A stretch of 64,000 bases of DNA from Helicobacter sp. 12S02634-8 (GCF_002272865.1 NZ_MLAP01000003.1:1-64000), one strand, 5' to 3'. Positions 1-8,059 are shown, counted from the first letter of the stretch. Numbers and translations are program-made. The notes: generated by a model not told the origin, from the letters alone.

Positions 1-136
1 AAAACTCATTTAAAGGCATTTTAAAAGGCTTTAATACAATGGGTGCTACATTGATACTCCAAAAAGTTTTTAAAGATTTTTCAAGGTGTTTTAAACGGCT
101 TTTCAAAGGGGTTATAGATTGCACTCACCCTTGTAT

Positions 137-206
137 TTTTTTAACAAAATTAAACCAAAGGGTTTTTTCTTTCAAAAGGCTTTTGTTTTTTAAATCTCAA
201 AAAAGA
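137..206 (+). repeat. Direct repeat, copy 1, upstream of terminase
   Basis: A T-rich stretch (TTTTAACAAAAT, then CAAAAGGCTTTTGTTT and AAATCTCAAAAAAG) recurs with small changes at 1826-1911 before the portal gene. Both copies sit in the spacer just before a late gene. That points to a duplicated leader or promoter module rather than coding sequence. Seen directly; function inferred. Confidence 0.6.
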
Positions 207-241
207 AAACCCTATCTTGGTGTTATGAAAACGGGGGTCAG

Positions 242-1795
242 ATGAAACCCCAAGCTTTCAGCGAACTCCGTAACCTCCTCAAGTCCCTCCCAGCCCTGAG
301 CGATACAGACAGAGAAGAGAGGATCAAAAGAGCTAAGAGTGATTTTAGATTCTTTGTCAAGACTTATTTTTCCCACTATATCCAAGAGCCCGAAACTTCA
401 TTATTTCGCAATTTTGTCTATGACAATATCAATGGATTGCTCCAAGAGCACAAACTTCTTTTATTCAAAGCTTATAGAGGAGCAGCTAAAACAACAATCC
501 TCTCTCGCCTCCTTTCCCTTTGGCTCTTACTCACCCATCAAAAAAGCTATGCCCTCATTATCTCCTCTACTTTAGATATTGCCAAAGAAAGCATTGAAAC
601 TCTAAAAGTTGAGTGCGAAGACAATGCCAATCTGATTGCAGATTTTGCCTTGAGTGCAGGCGTGGTATGGAGTGCTGAAGAATTTATCTTAAAAGTCGCA
701 GAGAGCTCTGTAAAGGTCAAAGCCTTTGGAGCAGCGAAAAAAATTAGAGGGACAAATTTCTTGGGCAAAAGGCCTGATTGGATTGTGTGTGATGATATTG
801 AAAATGATGAGAATATCCAGAGCAAAGCCCAAAGGGACAAGCTGCACTCTTGGTTTTTAAAAGCTGTTTTAAAACTCCCTGCTAGGACTCAGAGTTATAA
901 TATCCTCATTGTTGGCACAACACTCCACCATGACTCGCTTTTAGCCAGATTAGAAGAGAGGAGCGATGTGGAAAGCTTTAATTTTCCCTTGGTGCTTGAT
1001 TTTGGCACTCAAATTGAGGGGCTGTCTAAGCAATCTTTGCTAGCCAATGAAGAGAGGGGAGAAAAGCCTTATCAAGCAATGATTATTGATGATGAGAGTT
1101 TGGATAAAAGGGGTGTGCTTTTAGAATTTTTAGAAGACAAAGATTCTTTTTTCTCCGAATATCAAAACACCCCACTCTCCAAAGAGAACGCCCCATTATC
1201 AAGGTATAGAACCTTTGAAGCCCTACCTGAAAAAATTGATGCGATCTATATGGGGATTGACCCTTCTTTGGGCAGGGCAAGGGGGGATTTATTTGGTATC
1301 TGTTCGCTCTTTTATTCTAAAGCCCATCAAAAATATTACGCCAGAGCCACAGGCTATCAAGTCAATCCTGAAGTAATGATTGGAATCATCTTAGAAACTT
1401 ATCTCAAAAATCTCACTATCTCTCCCTTTGTGACTTTAGGTATTGAAGTTGTGGCTTATCAGCAGTTTTTCAAACAGATATTAATGAAAACAGCAAGGGA
1501 AAGGGGCTTAGGGCTTATCCCTGTGATTGAGCTTAAAAACACGCAGAATAAAGAACTGCGCCTAGACACGCTCGCCCCTCTGCTTTCTGAAGAAGCTTTA
1601 ATGATTGATAGCAGTTGTCATGAGCTCATCTTGGAGTTAGACACATACCCTAAGAGCAAATATGATGACTTGTTGGATAGTCTAGAGTTTGCAATACGGA
1701 TTGCAAGAGGAGGAGCAAGGCTGGATTATTCTTTAGCGCTCAAGGCAATGGGTAGGAGTGGAGCGAGATTTCAGGGCTTAAAGCAGAGGCTATGA
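242..1795 (+). CDS. Phage terminase large subunit (Mu gp28-like)
   Basis: ATP-driven DNA packaging motor of the prophage, 517 residues. The ATPase half shows a variant Walker A at residues 77-85 (AYRGAAKTT) and a Walker B at 179-187 (DWIVCDDIE). The C-terminal RNase H-like nuclease half begins around residue 335 with an acidic residue in IYMGIDPSLG (D340), as in Mu gp28 and PBSX-type large terminases. The start follows a G-rich Shine-Dalgarno (GGGGGTCAG). Portal and head genes follow on the same strand, as expected of a packaging module. No small terminase is visible; it may lie left of the window. Confidence 0.9.
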   Translation: MKPQAFSELRNLLKSLPALSDTDREERIKRAKSDFRFFVKTYFSHYIQEPETSLFRNFVYDNINGLLQEHKLLLFKAYRGAAKTTILSRLLSLWLLLTHQKSYALIISSTLDIAKESIETLKVECEDNANLIADFALSAGVVWSAEEFILKVAESSVKVKAFGAAKKIRGTNFLGKRPDWIVCDDIENDENIQSKAQRDKLHSWFLKAVLKLPARTQSYNILIVGTTLHHDSLLARLEERSDVESFNFPLVLDFGTQIEGLSKQSLLANEERGEKPYQAMIIDDESLDKRGVLLEFLEDKDSFFSEYQNTPLSKENAPLSRYRTFEALPEKIDAIYMGIDPSLGRARGDLFGICSLFYSKAHQKYYARATGYQVNPEVMIGIILETYLKNLTISPFVTLGIEVVAYQQFFKQILMKTARERGLGLIPVIELKNTQNKELRLDTLAPLLSEEALMIDSSCHELILELDTYPKSKYDDLLDSLEFAIRIARGGARLDYSLALKAMGRSGARFQGLKQRL

Positions 1796-1903
1796 GCTTT
1801 AAGTTGCATTGTGGGGCTCTTGTGTTCTTTTAACAAAATGAATCAAAAGGTTTTTTAAACTCAAAAAGGCTTTTGTTTCCTATTTTCAAAGGCTTTTTAA
1901 ATC

Positions 1904-1957
1904 TCAAAAAAGTGGTTTAACCTCCCCTAACATAATGGGTGGGTGGGTCAAAACCTT
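1904..1957 (+). repeat. G-rich prophage repeat, copy A
   Basis: Pattern AAAAAAG-GGTTTA-CC-CCCCTAAC, then AATGGGTGGGTGGGTCAAAA and CCTT. The same unit occurs at 6256-6307 and 8134-8185. Three GGGTGGGTGGG tracts in non-coding spacers of a 14-kb prophage is well above chance. Confidence 0.8.
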
Positions 1958-2004
1958 TTTTGAAAGAAACAAAAAGTCTTTTGAAAAAGCAGAAAGTGGT
2001 CTTA

Positions 2005-2022
2005 GGATTTCACAAGAAATCC
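2005..2022 (-). repeat. Hairpin leader repeat, copy 1 (before portal)
   Basis: Perfect stem GGATTTC/GAAATCC with a four-base loop. On the plus strand it is preceded by GTGGTCTTA and followed by CCAATAAAAAATAAA, then AAAGGAG and the portal ATG at 2059. The same arrangement, with sequence matches outside the stem, precedes the genes that start at 6006 and 8059 on the other strand. Confidence 0.8.
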
Positions 2023-2058
2023 CAATAAAAAATAAATGAAAAACAAAGGAGATATACC

Positions 2059-3549
2059 ATGAATCCCAAAACCCCCAAACCCCCTAAGTTATCAAACTTA
2101 GACCTAAACCCGCGTTATAAAAACGCAATCCCTGCTGTTGTGCCCTATGAACGTATTAAAGGCGCGTTGCAGAGTGATAATATCGCAGACTTGCTTGGTA
2201 TCTACGCACATTTCTTGAGGTTTGATGCACAAATTTCTAGCGAATTTCAAAAACGCCGCATATCCCTCTCTCGCCTCCCCTTTATGGTAGAAAGTGAAGA
2301 TAAGACCCAGCAAGCATTTTTAGAGAAACTTTGCGCTCAAGCCCACTTCAGGCGATTCTTATTTGATGCAAGCTCTGCGATTGCTTATGGCTTTGCTCCT
2401 TTTATCCTCAACTGGGACTTAAAGGACAATCAAGTCTTCCCATCTCTCTCTTATATCTCTACTAAATTCATCTCTTCTAAAGAAGATAGGCTTTATATCT
2501 CAATGGGCTCAAACCAAGTGTTTTTAGATGAAAGAGAGGATATCTGGGTGCATTTCCACCCAACCGATAGTGGCGAACTGATCTATCAAGGGCTGTTTTA
2601 TAAAGTCATCTCCATTGCCTCGTTAAAATACATTGCCCTTTCTAAATATATGAACTATTTAGATTCGCTCTCTATCCCTCCTTTAGTCGTTAAGACAGAA
2701 GATATTAGCAACGAGCAAGACATTGAAAAGATGATGGAAATGCTCTTTAATCTACGCAGCAATAGTGTAGGGATCTTTGATAAAAACTCTGTATTTGAGC
2801 TTTTAAACGGCAATGTGGATAAAGGCACATTTTTAGAGTTTATCCAATATTGTGATGAAGCGATCTCTAAAGTCATTACAGGGCAGGTTCTAGCAGGCAA
2901 CTCCACACAAAATGGCACACAAGCCCTAGGGAATATCCACGATAAGATAAGGAAGAACACAGAAGAATACGATGCAGCGCTGCTATCTGAGAGTATCAAG
3001 GGTCTTTTAGACAAAGCCCTCAAGCTAAACTTCTCTACCCCTGCACCCTTTAGCTTTGAGATGGATACCAACACAGAAACCGATGAAAACGAGCAGATGG
3101 AGGTGTTTGTCAAGCTCAAGCAAATCGGAGTTGATGTCCCCATCGAACATTTAGAGCAGACCTTTAAAATCAAAGGCTTAAAGCGTTTTGAGAGTCTGAG
3201 TGATGGCGATGGTGGGGATTATGACAACAGAAGTCAATCCCTTGCTTACAACGCTAGAGATGATAAAAAAGAGGGGACTCTTGAAAAAACTCTTAAAACC
3301 TATGCCCTAGACAAACCTTTGAGCGACTTAGAAGTGAGTGATAAAGCTCTGCAAGCCTCTACAGAAGACACTAGATCTAAGGTCTTAGAAATTGTGGAAA
3401 AATCTGAAAGCTTTGAGAGCGCTTATAATGAGATTTTAAGAGCCTTTAAGGGCGTGATGATTGGAGTGGCTGAAGATGTCTTGTTTGAACTCATTGGCAA
3501 TGCAGCGCTCAAAGGTGAGCTAGAGGGGAGCGAGGGGGGAGAATACTAA
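2059..3549 (+). CDS. Phage portal protein (Mu gp29-like, DUF935 type)
   Basis: A 496-residue protein in the portal position between terminase and MuF. The portal forms the dodecameric ring through which DNA enters the head. The central region (about residues 60-330), with SEFQKRRISLSRLPF and VITGQVLAG, resembles the Mu gp29/DUF935 portal family. The C-terminus is acidic and glycine-rich (ELEGSEGGEY). Translation starts from a clear AAAGGAG, and the stop overlaps the next ATG by one base (TAATG), so translational coupling to MuF is likely. Function rests mainly on family resemblance and gene order. Confidence 0.85.
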   Translation: MNPKTPKPPKLSNLDLNPRYKNAIPAVVPYERIKGALQSDNIADLLGIYAHFLRFDAQISSEFQKRRISLSRLPFMVESEDKTQQAFLEKLCAQAHFRRFLFDASSAIAYGFAPFILNWDLKDNQVFPSLSYISTKFISSKEDRLYISMGSNQVFLDEREDIWVHFHPTDSGELIYQGLFYKVISIASLKYIALSKYMNYLDSLSIPPLVVKTEDISNEQDIEKMMEMLFNLRSNSVGIFDKNSVFELLNGNVDKGTFLEFIQYCDEAISKVITGQVLAGNSTQNGTQALGNIHDKIRKNTEEYDAALLSESIKGLLDKALKLNFSTPAPFSFEMDTNTETDENEQMEVFVKLKQIGVDVPIEHLEQTFKIKGLKRFESLSDGDGGDYDNRSQSLAYNARDDKKEGTLEKTLKTYALDKPLSDLEVSDKALQASTEDTRSKVLEIVEKSESFESAYNEILRAFKGVMIGVAEDVLFELIGNAALKGELEGSEGGEY

Positions 3550-4745
3550 TGATTCAAATTGATTTTAACCTCCCGCTAGAAGAAAATATTGCCTATCTAC
3601 TTGCCAAGAAGCCACAGATAAGCTTTGATGATGATGAGCTCAAATTCCAAGCCCATCAAAGAGCCTTTAGCGTAGCTAAGATGATGCAAATTGATTTGTT
3701 AGAAGATATCCAAGCAAGCTTGATAAAAGCCCAAGCAAAAGGCGAGGGATTTAGTGAGTGGAAGATGGGGATTATCCCAAAGCTGCAAAGAAGAGGCTGG
3801 TGGGGCGAGAAACAAATCACAAACCCAAAGACTGGTGAAATAAAAAATATCATCATTGGTGCTTCAAGGCTGAAAACTATCTTTGAAACCAATATGGCAA
3901 GTGCTTATGCTAAGGGAAAGAAACAAGCTCAGTTTGACCCTGATAATGGAGCTGTGTATTTGCGTTATGTGAGTCTTATGTATGGCAACAGAAGAGAAAA
4001 GCATAAAGCAATGCATGGGATCATCAAGCACAGAGATGATCCTTTTTGGAAAGAAAACTACCCACCCAATGGCTATAACTGCCAATGTCGAGTCTATGCT
4101 TATACAAAAGAGCAGCTAGACCAAAGAGGCTGGAGCGAACACAAGGGAGAATTACCCAATATTGCTGATAAAAGCTTTCAAGGTGATATTTTAGAAAATA
4201 GCGATCAAGCCCTAGATAAGATTTATTTAGAAAAAGCCAGAAGAATCATTGGGATCAATGAACCCTCTAAGCTATTAAAGTCTTTAATCTTCAGTGATTA
4301 TCAAAGCATTGTAGAAAATAGAAAGAGATGGAGGGAGATTAAGGGGTTGTATAGAGATCCAAGCGATAAGAGAAAAATAATAGTCATTGCTCAAAGTTCA
4401 GAAGAGTTAAAAAAGTTTCTACAGACAAAAGCAAGCAATATTTATCTCTCAGGTGAAACCATGCAAAAACAAAAAAACAAGCACCCCGAGCTAGGAGCAT
4501 TTGATTATTACTTGATCGCCCATATGGGAAATAAGCCTTTATATAAGTTCAGAGATGGGGATTATAGTGTGGTGTTTGTAGAGAAATTAGGAGGGAGATA
4601 TCGCATTGTGTATAAAGCGACAAGAGATAGAAATGAAATCTATGTAACGAGTTTAGTTAGGTATAGTAGAGATGATAAGATGTTTTTAAAAGATGTTGAA
4701 AATTTAAAAAGAAACAAAGAGGAAATAAAAAAAATGGAAGAGTGA
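3549..4745 (+). CDS. MuF minor head protein fused to a predicted RNase-toxin-like domain
   Basis: 398 residues with two parts. Residues 1-200 match the phage Mu gp30/SPP1 gp7 (MuF) head-morphogenesis family: ETNMASAYAKGK at about 113-124 and the Cys signature YPPNGYNCQCRVYA at about 171-184. Residues 255-390 are an extra domain (KRKIIVIAQSS, IYLSGETMQKQKNKHPELG, YRIVYKATRDRNEIYVTSL). This resembles the phage Barnase-EndoU-ColicinE5/D-RelE-like (PBECR) nucleases known to be fused to MuF proteins in temperate phages. MuF proteins are packaged in virions, so the tail could be delivered with the DNA. No protein-coding immunity gene follows. The MuF assignment is firm; the toxin assignment is by pattern only. 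Confidence 0.8.
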   Translation: MIQIDFNLPLEENIAYLLAKKPQISFDDDELKFQAHQRAFSVAKMMQIDLLEDIQASLIKAQAKGEGFSEWKMGIIPKLQRRGWWGEKQITNPKTGEIKNIIIGASRLKTIFETNMASAYAKGKKQAQFDPDNGAVYLRYVSLMYGNRREKHKAMHGIIKHRDDPFWKENYPPNGYNCQCRVYAYTKEQLDQRGWSEHKGELPNIADKSFQGDILENSDQALDKIYLEKARRIIGINEPSKLLKSLIFSDYQSIVENRKRWREIKGLYRDPSDKRKIIVIAQSSEELKKFLQTKASNIYLSGETMQKQKNKHPELGAFDYYLIAHMGNKPLYKFRDGDYSVVFVEKLGGRYRIVYKATRDRNEIYVTSLVRYSRDDKMFLKDVENLKRNKEEIKKMEE

Positions 4746-4851
4746 GCCCACCTCTTCGCATTCAGATGTGTGGTAAGCCTTTTAACCCACTATTCACTTT
4801 TCCACAGGACTCTTGCTTCGCATTCGCCAGGCGTTTTTAGCATCTGAACCG
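4746..4851 (-). ncRNA. Candidate structured RNA after the MuF-toxin gene
   Basis: The gap between MuF and the gpG-like gene has no ORF but is strongly structured. TTCAGATG (4761-4768) pairs with CATCTGAA (4841-4848). Inside this lies a smaller GTGG/CCAC stem (about 4770-4790). The 10-mer CTTCGCATTC occurs twice (4754-4763 and 4816-4825). On the minus strand a TATAAT box (4863-4858) would start a transcript near 4851 that runs toward the 3' end of the toxin gene. Strand and transcription are inferred. Confidence 0.3.
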
Positions 4852-4857
4852 TTCGCA

Positions 4858-4863
4858 ATTATA
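4858..4863 (-). promoter_or_regulatory. Candidate -10 box for the minus-strand RNA
   Basis: TATAAT read on the minus strand in a very AT-rich stretch, as in epsilonproteobacterial sigma-70 promoters, which often lack a clear -35. A TATAAT also reads on the plus strand at 4860-4865 and could serve the gpG-like gene instead. Confidence 0.35.
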
Positions 4864-4931
4864 ATATATATTTTTAAATACGCTTTAAAAGACAATTAAA
4901 ATTCTTAAATATCCAAACCAAAAGGATCTCT

Positions 4932-5408
4932 ATGCCAAATCTCAAAGAATTCCAAAGACTCATCAAAGACATCAAAGCCTTGCAAGACTTTAAAAAGTCT
5001 GAATCAATGGCAAAGCTTTTAAAAACAACTGCCCAGACATTGCAATCAACCTCTGATGAAAGCTTTGAAAACAAGAAAAGTCCTTTTGGAGAAGCTTGGC
5101 AAGACAGAGCCCCTGCGACCAAACTCAAGCTCTTAAGACAAAGAAAGCTCTCTCAAAGCGATATCTTGCAAGTCAGCGGACATCTAAGACGCTCAATTGG
5201 CACAAAGATAGCAAGCAATTCTGTGACTTTAGGCACAAATGTATCCAAAGGCTATGCAGCTATCCATCAATTTGGAGGTTATGGGGGCAGAGATAAAAAA
5301 GTCAAAATCCCTGCTCGCCCTTATCTGCCTATCAACAACAAAGGTGAGTTACCTCAAGGATTAGAAAAAGAGATCGAGGGGTTTATTTGGAAGTATTTGA
5401 GGGTTTAG
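4932..5408 (+). CDS. Phage virion morphogenesis protein (Mu gpG / P2 gpS-like)
   Basis: 158 residues. The C-terminal half carries the pattern of phage virion-morphogenesis/tail-completion proteins: SGHLRRSIGTK, LGTNVSKGYAAIHQFGG (about residues 97-113), then IPARPYLP (about 124-131). These proteins act at head completion or head-tail joining. A Shine-Dalgarno AAAGGAT precedes the ATG. It is the last plus-strand late gene visible; the next gene converges from the minus strand. Confidence 0.85.
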   Translation: MPNLKEFQRLIKDIKALQDFKKSESMAKLLKTTAQTLQSTSDESFENKKSPFGEAWQDRAPATKLKLLRQRKLSQSDILQVSGHLRRSIGTKIASNSVTLGTNVSKGYAAIHQFGGYGGRDKKVKIPARPYLPINNKGELPQGLEKEIEGFIWKYLRV

Positions 5409-5466
5409 AAAGGGCTTTTTTATTCTTGTCTTTCTTTTGGTAGCCTTTTTACTATTAAATCTCTAC

Positions 5467-6006
5467 CTAAAACTCCCCCATCACAACCACTTCAGAGCCA
5501 TCTGTCGCAGTGCTTTGGGGGCGTTTATTTTGATTAGCCTTGATGGCTTCTCTGATTTTTTCAAACTTCTCTTTGAGCTTGGGATTGCTGCACTCGATCT
5601 TAAAATCCCCCTTTGCTGCTTCTAAAAATGAATCTTGGGTTTGTATCGATGGCTTTTCTGAAAATATCTTAAAATCATTACTCAATTGGGCTTTGACCTT
5701 TGTCCAATACGCCTTAGGGGCTTCTTTTTTGAGATCTTTATACCATTTACGCAGATTGTCTAAAAGCTCTTTTTCTCTGATACGATAAAGGCTGAGTGCA
5801 GAGGCATGGTCTAAGATGATGAATAATGTGTTGTTTTTGATAGAACAATAGGTGATATGCTCTGCAAGCTCCTCTCCCAAGCTCTTTTTGACATAGTTTT
5901 TCAGTGAGATTCTTAGGGCTAAGCCTTCAAAAGTGGATTCTCCTATCGGGGCTTGTGCCATTTCTGTATGCTTGCATAGGATTTGAGTAGGGGGTGTGAG
6001 GGGCAT
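5467..6006 (-). CDS. Prophage protein with a DUF721/DciA-like segment
   Basis: 179 residues from the ATG at 6006, chosen because AAGGAG lies five bases upstream, as in the matching leader of gam; in-frame ATGs at 6009 and 6024 are less well placed. Residues about 10-85 (KNYVKKSLGEELAEHITYC, then NNTLFIILDHASALSLYRI and LLDNLRKWYK) have the spacing and hydrophobic pattern of DUF721 proteins, a family that includes the replicative helicase loader DciA. The rest is charged and unrecognised. It sits between the convergent late and early modules and has the shared hairpin leader. Function is uncertain; a phage-specific role such as scaffolding is possible. Confidence 0.6.
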   Translation of the reverse strand: MPLTPPTQILCKHTEMAQAPIGESTFEGLALRISLKNYVKKSLGEELAEHITYCSIKNNTLFIILDHASALSLYRIREKELLDNLRKWYKDLKKEAPKAYWTKVKAQLSNDFKIFSEKPSIQTQDSFLEAAKGDFKIECSNPKLKEKFEKIREAIKANQNKRPQSTATDGSEVVVMGEF

Positions 6007-6040
6007 CATTACTCCTTGTGTCATTATTTATTTTTGATTG

Positions 6041-6059
6041 GGATTTCTTTGTGAAATCC
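6041..6059 (+). repeat. Hairpin leader repeat, copy 2 (before DUF721-like gene)
   Basis: Stem GGATTTC/GAAATCC with a five-base loop, followed on the plus strand by TTAAGACCAC. Read on the minus strand it lies about 35 bases upstream of the start at 6006, with an A-rich run and AAGGAG between, just as copy 1 does before the portal gene. Confidence 0.8.
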
Positions 6060-6153
6060 TTAAGACCACTCAAGGGATTGAAAATCCCTTTCGTTCCTAA
6101 AGAATAGAGTTATTCCCGACTTTGTCGTTCATCAACTCAGTTTTAAAGGTTTT

Positions 6154-6167
6154 GATTCTAAAGAATC
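6154..6167 (+). repeat. Hairpin leader repeat, copy 3 (orphan)
   Basis: GATTCT/AGAATC with a two-base loop, followed by TAAGACCAC (6168-6176). It is not next to a gene start, so it is either a relic of a lost leader or a mobile copy. Confidence 0.65.
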
Positions 6168-6255
6168 TAAGACCACTACAGAGGGTTAAACCCTCGCCTA
6201 TCTATCTTTGCCTTTGTGGGCTTTCAAGAATTAATAAAAACTCTTTTTATTCTTC

Positions 6256-6307
6256 AAAAAAGGGGTTTATCCACCCCTAACACAATGGGTGGGTGGGTCA
6301 AAACCTT
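6256..6307 (+). repeat. G-rich prophage repeat, copy B
   Basis: Second copy of the unit at 1904-1957: AAAAAAGGGGTTTATCC, ACCCCTAACACAATGGG, then TGGGTGGGTCAAAACCTT. Downstream sequence (CGAAAAAACTCTTTTTTTC, then ATCATCAAACGATGG) is shared with copy C at 8134-8240 but not with copy A. Confidence 0.8.
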
Positions 6308-6715
6308 AGCCCCGAAAAAACTCTTTTTTTCGGCAAACCATCATCAAACGATGGAGGGGGAAGCTCGCTTTCTCCTTGCTAGCAAAAAGCCAGCGACTAC
6401 ACTTCTGTAGTCTTAAATCTGCCTTTTTGCACCACGCAAGGACGAGCGAATATGATTCAATCCGAAGTTTTCTATCCTTGCCTTTCTGTATTTGCCTTTG
6501 CCTTTCTGCCTTTAAGCGTGGCAGGGGTAAGGGGGAGTTTGAGGGGGAATTTTGACCCTCCCACCCAAACTGCGGACTTCGCAATTTGAGCCCCCTTCCC
6601 CTCTCATAGAAAAACCCTTTGATTTCATTTTTGTTAAAGAACACAAGGGCAAGCAAAGAGAATCCAAGCTTCAAGCCTTTTATGATTTTAAAATCAAACT
6701 CTAGTTTTGGATAGT

Positions 6716-6967
6716 CTAATCCATCTGCTTCATAGTAAGCTTTCTGTGCTCTCTGATGATTTCTCTAACCTTTTCAACCGAGAGATTAAATTTAGTGGCT
6801 AAAAGCTCATAGTTATAGCCATTGAACTCTTCAATAATTCGTTCTCTAACATCAGGGATCACTTGAGGGATATAGACTCTAAGTCCCCCGTATTTCTTGC
6901 AAATCTTCTCAAAGCTCATTCCTGCCTTGTAGTCTTCGCAAATCTCGTGCAATTTGTGCTTTGTCAT
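6716..6967 (-). CDS. mor: Mor-family phage transcription activator
   Basis: 83 residues from the ATG at 6967, chosen because GAGG lies five bases upstream; the longer frame needs a GTG. Mor switches on middle transcription in Mu-type phages. Visible family features are GGLRVYIPQ (about residues 28-36) ahead of a helix-turn-helix: the stretch from EEFNGYNYELLATKF into NLSVEKVREIIREH matches the Mor/C DNA-binding domain. It lies 10 bases after gemA on the same strand, consistent with the end of the early operon. Its target middle promoter is not obvious; the repeat spacer just downstream is one place it could be. Confidence 0.8.
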   Translation of the reverse strand: MTKHKLHEICEDYKAGMSFEKICKKYGGLRVYIPQVIPDVRERIIEEFNGYNYELLATKFNLSVEKVREIIREHRKLTMKQMD

Positions 6968-6977
6968 TGTCACCTCT

Positions 6978-7475
6978 TTATCGTTTGTAGTTTGGATTGT
7001 TTACTGCTTTAAAAGCCCTGCTATAGAGCTCAGAGCTTTTGAGTTGCTTGAGTTTGTAATTTAGGGTGCGATCAAGTCCTGTGATGACTTTAGAGGCTTC
7101 TTTAGAGCTCAGATCAAGGATTTTTTTGATGGATTTAATCTGCTTTTGGATAAACCTGCTCAAGTCCTCATCACTCCAGCCTAGCTCTTCTTGGAGTCTT
7201 TGGATCTTTTGTTTTTGAGCAAAAGAGATAGCATCTTTGAGGAAAAACTTTCTATTAGGGTCAAGAACAGCAAAGTCTCTATCTCTTTTTTTACCATTAA
7301 ATATCAATAAAATCTCTTGGAGTTCGCTCAAAGAGAGATTTGCCGAAGTTTTCTCACTATAGCGTAAAATCAGCCAATCCTCCCATGCCCCTGCGGCTTT
7401 GATTTCTTGATACCTTGGGTGGATATGGATTTTAGTAAGAAGCTGCTTTCTATAGAATCCTTGTTTCTTTGTCAT
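6978..7475 (-). CDS. gemA: GemA-like regulatory protein (Mu gp16, DUF1018)
   Basis: 165 residues. The segment from KIQRLQEELGWSDEDLSRFI into QKQIKSIKKILDLSSKEASKVITGLDR (about residues 93-140) is the conserved core of the GemA/gp16 family, and LTKIHIHPRYQ near the N-terminus fits the family's LIAKIHIAK-type start. In Mu, GemA modulates host gene expression and DNA supercoiling early in infection. A Shine-Dalgarno AAAGGAT precedes the ATG. It lies in the early operon between gam and mor. Confidence 0.8.
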   Translation of the reverse strand: MTKKQGFYRKQLLTKIHIHPRYQEIKAAGAWEDWLILRYSEKTSANLSLSELQEILLIFNGKKRDRDFAVLDPNRKFFLKDAISFAQKQKIQRLQEELGWSDEDLSRFIQKQIKSIKKILDLSSKEASKVITGLDRTLNYKLKQLKSSELYSRAFKAVNNPNYKR

Positions 7476-7573
7476 CTTTTATCCTTTGTTTGTTTAAATC
7501 CTATTTCAAAGCCCTTTAAAACGACTTTCAAAAAGAATTTAATGCCCCCCTTGATAGGAGGCTTCAATGCTTC

Positions 7574-8059
7574 TTAAGAAACATTTTGCAAGCTTTCAAT
7601 CTTGGGCTCAACTCTAAAATTATCTTTAATAACCCTTGTGATCCCTAGCTTGACTAAAGCACTATCATCAAGCTCGCACAAAGCCTCTTTATTGGGCTTT
7701 TCTTCATAAACAATGCAGTCTTTAAAGCCAAACTTTTTGATCGCGCTAATCAGCCCCTCTATCTTTGCTTTAGCCCTAGGCAGGCTCACGCTTTTTGAAA
7801 GCCGATAGCCAATTGTCCCAAAGGTCAGCTCCTTACTCCTTTTATCTGCAAAATCAGCCTTATTGGCACTGCAAAAATTCTCAATCTCTTGCTCTAAGAA
7901 ATTGCGTTCATTTTGCAACTCGATGATCTGGGGCTTGGCTTCTTCTTTGATCTGATTGCATTTCAAGGTCACTTCACCCTCAATCTGGGTAATCCCCACC
8001 TCACACTCACAAATTCTCTTCAATGCTAGATCTACATCACCATAATTTTTGATTTCCAT
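7574..8059 (-). CDS. gam: Mu Gam-like host-nuclease inhibitor
   Basis: 161 residues, typical of Mu Gam, a Ku-like protein that binds DNA ends and protects them from exonucleases. A coiled-coil N-terminal half (about residues 10-70) is followed by the family core RSKELTFGTIGYRLSKSVSLP (RSKELT at about 74-79) and the C-terminal KLGITRVIKDNFRVEP segment. Its ATG has AAGGAG five bases upstream, and before that the hairpin leader (8095-8110) also found before the portal and DUF721-like genes. Part of the early operon. Confidence 0.85.
   Translation of the reverse strand: MEIKNYGDVDLALKRICECEVGITQIEGEVTLKCNQIKEEAKPQIIELQNERNFLEQEIENFCSANKADFADKRSKELTFGTIGYRLSKSVSLPRAKAKIEGLISAIKKFGFKDCIVYEEKPNKEALCELDDSALVKLGITRVIKDNFRVEPKIESLQNVS

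Larger units (their letters stand above)
1796..2058 (+). promoter_or_regulatory. Repeat-rich spacer and leader before portal gene
   Basis: 263 bases without a gene. In order it holds copy 2 of the T-rich direct repeat (1826-1911), a G-rich repeat unit (1904-1957) and an inverted-repeat hairpin (2005-2022), then an A-rich run and a Shine-Dalgarno AAAGGAG (2045-2051) seven bases before the portal ATG. The hairpin, A-rich run and Shine-Dalgarno recur before two minus-strand phage genes, so this is probably a shared leader. Confidence 0.6.
6007..6715. other. 709-base non-coding repeat mosaic
   Basis: No convincing gene. Contents in order: hairpin leader copies at 6041-6059 and 6154-6167, each followed by TAAGACCAC; the G-rich unit (6256-6307); a CATCATCAAACGATGGAGGG block (about 6339-6360); a GACTAC/GTAGTC stem with CTTAAATCTG near 6395-6422; and TTTAAGCGTGGCAGG near 6511. 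The same modules recur, partly in different order, at 8060-8486. Long minus-strand frames here simply read through the repeats. Confidence 0.7.

Noticed and set aside
39-245. 68-codon ORF ending in an ATGA overlap with terminase
   Set aside because: Low-complexity Lys/Phe-rich product that reads through a repeat also present as non-coding sequence at 1826-1911; no Shine-Dalgarno.
6306-6674. 122-codon minus-strand ORF
   Set aside because: Entirely composed of the repeat modules shared with 8060-8486, where the frame is not kept.
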